DNA from: Rhodospirillaceae bacterium
GTDB lineage: Bacteria > Pseudomonadota > Alphaproteobacteria > UBA8366
NCBI GenBank assembly: GCA_002711555.1
Contig: PARQ01000028.1
Coordinates: 14,635 to 24,602 of the forward strand
DNA: 9,968 nt
Direction of reading: 5' to 3'
A model generated the notes under the pieces. It did no database searches, had not been told where the DNA came from, and saw only the letters and a list, made by a program, of their open reading frames with translations. Both the position numbers and the translations under genes were made by a program. The first letter of the stretch is position 1. Each line of letters opens with the position of its first letter. Positions 6,403 to 9,968 of this stretch are shown here, in pieces.

Positions 6403-6442
6403 AATCATAGGCTTTTCGAAAGGCGATTTAATATTTTTTTTT
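6403..6442 (+). terminator. Weak hairpin followed by nine T
   Basis: AATC (6403-6406) pairs with GATT (6425-6428). After a four-base bulge, GCTTT pairs with AAGGC (6411-6424, one G-U pair, TCGA loop). TAATA and then nine T (6434-6442) follow. The gap before the T-run and the short stem make this a weak rho-independent terminator. It works better read on the plus strand, where the G-U pair is allowed. Confidence 0.3.
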
Positions 6443-6468
6443 GATCAAGATTAGCTTTGCGACGTTTT

Positions 6469-7890
6469 TTAAGCTTGTCCTTCCAGATATTTGATGATGC
6501 GTTTATTTTCGTCTAATTTTAGCGGTTCTTCTTCTGTATTTGAGTTCTTTGCACTTCCGACGGTTTCTATCACTGAAAGGTAGCCGGCAGCTGTATTTTG
6601 CCATGTATAAACCTCCTTAACCCGGCGCATAGCCGCTTGCGATAATTCGTAATGGCGCTCCAACCCATCCATCAAACCTTGCCCGATATTGCTAGGAACA
6701 AATGGATCCACTAGTATACCCGACCCATCAGCAAAAATTTCCGATGGGCCTCCATTTTTTGTCACGACCGGGGCCAAACCTGTCGCGGCAGCCTCGATGG
6801 GTGCTAAGCCAAATGGCTCATACAAGGAAGTAAGGGCAAATACAGAGCCGCGTTGAGCAAAGAAACGATAAGTCGCTGCCAACTCGAGTTGCGATCCGAT
6901 ATTAAGAAAATGTGTTTGCTGACGAATATTTGCAGTGGCAATAAACTCTAATATTTCTTTTAATACGCTCTGCTCGGAATTACTGAGTTTAAAAATGTCT
7001 CGTTCGGGGCACTCTATTCCTCTAACGCATAAAATTATCTGTGCTTTCTCCGATAACTGCCTAGTTTCTGCAACTGCCTTTAATACGCCTATTATATTCT
7101 TTTTTTCATCAAGACGACTTGAAATTACTATACCCGGCCTGGGGTCTTCTCCGAACTCTGCTTCCAATTTAGGTTTTATTTGATTATCAAGTTCTGTTTC
7201 TCTTGTACTGAATATGCTTTCATTTACACCTGGGGGAGTGATCGCAAATCTTGACCTGTCAGAGCTATTTATCGCATCGTTATAAAGATGATGTGAGTAT
7301 TGCTCTTCTTTTTCCTGTCCAGTGGAGACAATAATACGTGCGGCATTTTGCATGCTAATTCGTTCTGCTGCTATGCGCTTAGAGAAATTAAACCGGGCCT
7401 CCATCTTCGCCCAATTAATCTTATTCGTTCCCAATTTATCAAGTTTTTGTGCACCTAACGAATGCCCGGTAAATGTAAATGGAATGCCCGTTTTTATTTG
7501 TGTTAGTGCTGCCCCGTAGCCGCCGTCGGCATAATGCGCTGTTACAAAGTCAGGCCTCATATCTCCATAAAAACTGAGCATGTTTGTAATTAGTTCCGGT
7601 ATATGCGGCCATAGTTGCTCTTTTTCTAGGAATTTATCCCCACCGCATGGGAAACGTAAAATCCTTAGTGTTTCGGGAGACGATTTATAACTTTCCTGAT
7701 CTGAAGCAAATTCTGGCCATTCACTATCTCGAATACGACGTGTAATTATATCCACATTATGACCCAGTTCAGCCATAGCAAGTGCCAGTTCTTTTACATA
7801 AACCAATTGACCACCAAAGTCTGGGTGTTCAGTTAAGTGACTGTCTTCCGGGTCAAAATTACCTTGTGGGTTTAAAAAAATAATGTGCAT
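6469..7890 (-). CDS. Sucrose-phosphate synthase, GT4 family, no phosphatase domain
   Basis: A retaining GT-B glycosyltransferase predicted to join glucose from UDP- or ADP-glucose to fructose 6-phosphate, giving sucrose 6-phosphate; cytoplasmic. Its 473 residues match the minimal synthase without the C-terminal phosphatase domain of plant enzymes. The first 30 residues (FLNPQGNFDPEDS, TEHPDFGGQLVYVKE) and FTGHSLGAQK (140-149), STGQEKEEQYSHHLY (189-203), SSRLDEKKN (257-265) and ALTSLYEPFGLAPIE (352-366) follow the Halothermothrix orenii enzyme closely. Glu358 and Glu366 form the GT4 E-x7-E pair. The last 35 or so residues are a charged tail. Only 14 bases separate it from the upstream kinase gene, so the two form an operon. 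No sucrose-phosphate phosphatase gene is in view. Mannosylfructose-phosphate synthase is the main alternative, but the N-terminal signature favours the sucrose enzyme. Confidence 0.88.
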   Translation of the reverse strand: MHIIFLNPQGNFDPEDSHLTEHPDFGGQLVYVKELALAMAELGHNVDIITRRIRDSEWPEFASDQESYKSSPETLRILRFPCGGDKFLEKEQLWPHIPELITNMLSFYGDMRPDFVTAHYADGGYGAALTQIKTGIPFTFTGHSLGAQKLDKLGTNKINWAKMEARFNFSKRIAAERISMQNAARIIVSTGQEKEEQYSHHLYNDAINSSDRSRFAITPPGVNESIFSTRETELDNQIKPKLEAEFGEDPRPGIVISSRLDEKKNIIGVLKAVAETRQLSEKAQIILCVRGIECPERDIFKLSNSEQSVLKEILEFIATANIRQQTHFLNIGSQLELAATYRFFAQRGSVFALTSLYEPFGLAPIEAAATGLAPVVTKNGGPSEIFADGSGILVDPFVPSNIGQGLMDGLERHYELSQAAMRRVKEVYTWQNTAAGYLSVIETVGSAKNSNTEEEPLKLDENKRIIKYLEGQA

Positions 7891-7904
7891 TTACGTTTAT
7901 CTGC

Positions 7905-8558
7905 CTATTTTGGTTTGAGATCGACGGTATAGTCTGAGTTGATAACTATATCGGCAAGAGCGCGATGCTCGGAGATAATTGCGTGTTCAGTCTTTAAGAT
8001 GTTCTCCGTGAACGAATCGAGTTCTGAGATATCACGATTGCGTTTTTGCCGGTGTTCTAGCGTTTGGTTGAAATCTCGTGCGATAAAAATACGAATATCA
8101 ACATTTTTTAAAAGAGATGTGTATGTTCCCTCCGCAATTGCAACTTTTGCATTTTTAAAATCGTAAATTTCTTCAGTAATGGTGTCGGAAGAGTAGTCAA
8201 TTAAAGGTTTTCTGATATTCGATTTCCCTTCTTGGAATGCCTCTAAATGCGAGGTGAGTAAGTCAATTTTTACTTCTTGAGGGCCGACCCATTTGTTATC
8301 CTTTCGTCTTGCTGCATCGTTAGATTTTGGGGGATAAATGAAGTAGTCATCTTGCTGGAAAATAACGCTTGGAACGCCGTAGTTTTCTAAAGCACGTGCG
8401 ATAGCAATCGCTGTTTCAGATTTTCCACTACCGGACTCTCCAGCTACGGTAATAGTGAATCTGTTAGCTGCTGATTCGATAGTTTTGAGTAGAGAGGATG
8501 TTATAACTTCTGCAGCACTCAGATGATGAGCTTCAACAACGATATTATCTCCTTGCAT
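7905..8558 (-). CDS. P-loop kinase of the uridine kinase/phosphoribulokinase type
   Basis: A 217-residue ATP-dependent kinase whose substrate I cannot name. The start chosen is the ATG at 8558, six bases after AGAGGA. An upstream in-frame ATG at 8603 would add 15 residues but has no ribosome site. The Walker A loop is GESGSGKS (40-47). QDDYF (69-73) matches the acidic substrate/Mg2+ motif of uridine kinase-like enzymes. HLEAFQEGKSNIRKPLIDY (104-122) is the family's typical helix and strand leading to the substrate site, and an Arg-rich lid (HRQKRNRDIS) follows about 50 residues later. There is no signal peptide or membrane segment. It is transcribed just ahead of sucrose-phosphate synthase, so a sugar, nucleoside or glycerate-like substrate linked to nucleotide-sugar supply is plausible. 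It is not the PfkB-type fructokinase that usually accompanies bacterial sucrose genes. Confidence 0.75.
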   Translation of the reverse strand: MQGDNIVVEAHHLSAAEVITSSLLKTIESAANRFTITVAGESGSGKSETAIAIARALENYGVPSVIFQQDDYFIYPPKSNDAARRKDNKWVGPQEVKIDLLTSHLEAFQEGKSNIRKPLIDYSSDTITEEIYDFKNAKVAIAEGTYTSLLKNVDIRIFIARDFNQTLEHRQKRNRDISELDSFTENILKTEHAIISEHRALADIVINSDYTVDLKPK

Positions 8559-8564
8559 TTTGTG

Positions 8565-8570
8565 TCCTCT
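8565..8570 (-). promoter_or_regulatory. Shine-Dalgarno deciding the kinase start
   Basis: AGAGGA on the minus strand, then CACAAA and the ATG at 8558. This supports the shorter protein over the ATG at 8603. Confidence 0.7.
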
Positions 8571-8662
8571 AAGAAGTGTTACCAATGTTGATAAAGATAT
8601 CATTACACAGCATTTCTAGTAGGTAATGTTTAAAAATAAAATATTACGGAAATAAAGGATTG

Positions 8663-8690
8663 ACCTGTCTAAAAATTAATTTATTCAGGT
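8663..8690. repeat. Short inverted repeat in the divergent promoter region
   Basis: ACCTG (8663-8667) and CAGGT (8686-8690) are inverted around an 18-base AT-rich spacer, just before the DUF4922-like gene. A second pair, CATTAC (8601-8606) and GTAATG (8623-8628), lies on the kinase side. The whole divergent spacer is short (136 bases from 8559), so a shared operator is possible. The evidence is only the dyads. Confidence 0.25.
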
Positions 8691-8694
8691 ACTC

Positions 8695-9738
8695 ATGGAT
8701 TATGAAGTTTCTTGGTCAAATTTAAACGCTAAATTACAGTCCATAGCTACTACTAGCGGAGGTCTGAGTGCCGCATTGGATGAATTAGAAACTCATCAGC
8801 GGGAAATTGGGTTTATACAAGATGACCTTCAGAATGTTCAGCGTTTGGTATTTGGGCACCCCACAAACACGGACCTTAATTTCAGGGTGCAGCTCAACCC
8901 AAAACGGGCACATCGTCATGGAGGTGCCGGAGTTGCTCATCCGCCCCCAGGCGAAGAAAGCCTCAATGACGGGTGTTTTTTGTGTCGTGAAAATATTCGG
9001 TGGCAACAAGGGCAGCGTCAAATTGGTTTTGAAATCGAAGCTAGCGGGGGTATCTACTACGCTTGGATGAATCCTTTTCCACTTCTTCCCAATCATGTTG
9101 TGGTAGCTTCACAGAACCATATTCCGCAAGGATTACAGTTGTTTAGCAATAGCGCGGAAGACTTAAAATTAGAGCGGGTTCTCATGGACCTTTGCGAGAC
9201 AGCGAAGCAACTCCCTAATCATGTTGGTTTTTATAACGGTATCGGAGCGGGAGCTTCTATTCCTGGACACCTTCATTTTCAGTTTTTCCGAAGAGCTCCT
9301 GAGGTGCCAAAATTTCCCCTTGAGGAAAGGTCATTTCAAAAAACAAAAAGTGATGATGCACCAGAGTTTATATTAGATTATCCAATTTCGGTTGTGCGAT
9401 GGCGCGGCCAGCTTACTGAGGTAGTTTTAAAGGCCAGACACTGGATTACGCGATGGGCAAGCGTTAACGACTTTAAACAAGAGCGTTTAACCGCCAATTT
9501 TGTTGCAACCTTCTCAAATGAGTGTGACGAGCTAATTCTTTATTTTGTTCCACGTCATCGGGACAAACAATTTTGGAATGGTAATAAAGGAATAGTTGGA
9601 GGTTTAGAGGTATTGGGTGAACTTGTAATGGCAAGTAGTGATGAATGTGCTTTAGTTGAAAATGGAATAGTCGATTATGGTTTCATTGAAAATGCACTGT
9701 CTTTTGTGAGTACGCCGGCATCCTTATTGAATAGCTAA
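8695..9738 (+). CDS. DUF4922-like protein of the HIT/GalT superfamily, putative nucleotide-sugar phosphorylase
   Basis: A 347-residue soluble protein. It has the features of nucleotidyl-transferring HIT/GalT enzymes: CFLCREN (94-100) with a Cys94-x2-Cys97 pair recalling the GalT zinc site, NPFPLLPNHVVVAS (126-139), YNGIGAGASIPG (180-191), and the catalytic-type H192-L-H194-F-Q196. In this superfamily the middle histidine of the H-x-H-x-Q motif is the nucleophile that carries the nucleotide. The order matches DUF4922 proteins and, more distantly, plant GDP-L-galactose phosphorylase (VTC2). I therefore infer phosphorolysis or nucleotide transfer on an NDP-sugar, substrate unknown. The ribosome site is weak (CAGGT, 8686-8690). 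It is divergent from the kinase/sucrose-phosphate synthase pair, and its stop lies nine bases from the end of the converging glgC, which places it in the same sugar locus. Confidence 0.75.
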   Translation: MDYEVSWSNLNAKLQSIATTSGGLSAALDELETHQREIGFIQDDLQNVQRLVFGHPTNTDLNFRVQLNPKRAHRHGGAGVAHPPPGEESLNDGCFLCRENIRWQQGQRQIGFEIEASGGIYYAWMNPFPLLPNHVVVASQNHIPQGLQLFSNSAEDLKLERVLMDLCETAKQLPNHVGFYNGIGAGASIPGHLHFQFFRRAPEVPKFPLEERSFQKTKSDDAPEFILDYPISVVRWRGQLTEVVLKARHWITRWASVNDFKQERLTANFVATFSNECDELILYFVPRHRDKQFWNGNKGIVGGLEVLGELVMASSDECALVENGIVDYGFIENALSFVSTPASLLNS

Positions 9739-9747
9739 TTTCTGCGA

Positions 9748-9968
9748 TTAATTGTTCCTCGCTCGACGAGAGGCTTCTGGCTTATAACTAAGACCTTGCC
9801 CCAACATTCTGCGATTTATGAGGGCAATGCCGTTGTCAGTGATGTTATACGCCTCTGAGTCTTTTTTCGCATCAAATCCGACGATTGTGCCAGGAGGTAC
9901 TTCACAACGATTATCCAAAATAACATTTCTCAGTTTAGACCCAGCACCTATTCTGCAACCGGGAAGAG
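9748..9968 (-). CDS. glgC: Glucose-1-phosphate adenylyltransferase, C-terminal part
   Basis: The 3' end of a gene that enters from the right edge; the last 72 residues and stop are present. GlgC makes ADP-glucose from glucose 1-phosphate and ATP, the committed step to glycogen and a possible donor for sucrose-phosphate synthase. The visible part is the end of the left-handed beta-helix domain: GCRIGAGSKLRNVILDNRC (3-21 of the fragment), VPPGTIVGFD (23-32), then the family's final segment with GIALINRRMLGQG (46-58). It ends in a basic tail. The N-terminal nucleotidyltransferase domain lies outside the window, so activity and allosteric type cannot be judged. It converges on the DUF4922-like gene with nine bases between the stops. 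Identification rests on recalled GlgC C-terminal signatures. Confidence 0.85.
   Translation of the reverse strand, partial: LPGCRIGAGSKLRNVILDNRCEVPPGTIVGFDAKKDSEAYNITDNGIALINRRMLGQGLSYKPEASRRARNN

Larger units (their letters stand above)
6072..6468. other. Intergenic region between fpr and sucrose-phosphate synthase genes
   Basis: A 397-base, strongly AT-rich stretch without a gene on either strand. It contains the fpr leader and should contain its promoter, though I found no clear -35/-10 pair. It also holds a perfect 12-base palindrome GCAATTAATTGC (6241-6252), a Fur-box-like sequence with a following TATAAT on the plus strand (6332-6365), and a bulged hairpin followed by nine T (6403-6442). 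The last two could bound a small RNA of about 70 bases, described under findings. Confidence 0.6.

Noticed and set aside
6469..7890. Mannosylfructose-phosphate synthase as the identity of the GT4 enzyme
   Set aside because: The length fits, but the FLNPQGNFDP and TEHPDFGGQLVYVKE signatures match the sucrose-phosphate synthase type as I recall it. It is kept only as an alternative.
8559..8603. ATG at 8603 as the kinase start
   Set aside because: No ribosome site precedes it, whereas the ATG at 8558 follows AGAGGA by six bases.

Overview
The window looks like a stretch of chromosome from an AT-rich, free-living and probably aquatic alphaproteobacterium. The basis is family resemblance read by eye: PurF carries the alphaproteobacterial form of its C-terminus (no Fe-S cysteine set, ending in a TDHCFTGDYP motif), and the ferredoxin-NADP reductase ends in VIEKAFAD as in alphaproteobacterial Fpr. 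Two genes look more like those of other groups: the 6-phosphofructokinase reads like cyanobacterial enzymes, and the sucrose-phosphate synthase reads like the Halothermothrix/cyanobacterial type. No tRNA, rRNA, CRISPR array, transposase or phage gene was seen.

Layout. Positions 1-1370 (+) hold a tight three-gene operon: the 3' part of a DUF1538 membrane protein, a P-II-family protein with a shortened T-loop, and a second small P-II-like protein. After a 163-base convergent gap comes pfk (-), whose true start is most likely an internal TTG at 2622 behind a perfect Shine-Dalgarno. A divergent spacer of about 440 bases separates it from purF (+, also a TTG start), which is followed 8 bases later by nth (+). 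The nth product has an unusual iron-sulfur cysteine pattern. Fpr (-) converges on nth. A 397-base gene-free stretch (6072-6468) upstream of fpr holds a Fur-box-like sequence, a TATAAT, a palindrome and a hairpin followed by nine T.

From 6469 to the right edge lies a carbohydrate locus. On the minus strand a P-loop kinase of the uridine kinase/phosphoribulokinase type is followed 14 bases later by sucrose-phosphate synthase. Divergent from them is a DUF4922-like protein of the HIT/GalT superfamily, and converging on that is the 3' end of glgC (ADP-glucose pyrophosphorylase), cut by the right edge.

How the genes may work together (inference). GlgC makes ADP-glucose. Sucrose-phosphate synthase joins a nucleotide-glucose to fructose 6-phosphate. 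The DUF4922-like protein may act on a nucleotide-sugar, and the kinase on an unidentified small molecule. This suggests nucleotide-sugar and sucrose or compatible-solute metabolism, with phosphofructokinase competing for fructose 6-phosphate. No sucrose-phosphate phosphatase is visible. The DUF1538/P-II operon looks like a membrane transporter with dedicated cytoplasmic sensors, its substrate unknown. It is the best candidate here for an undescribed system.
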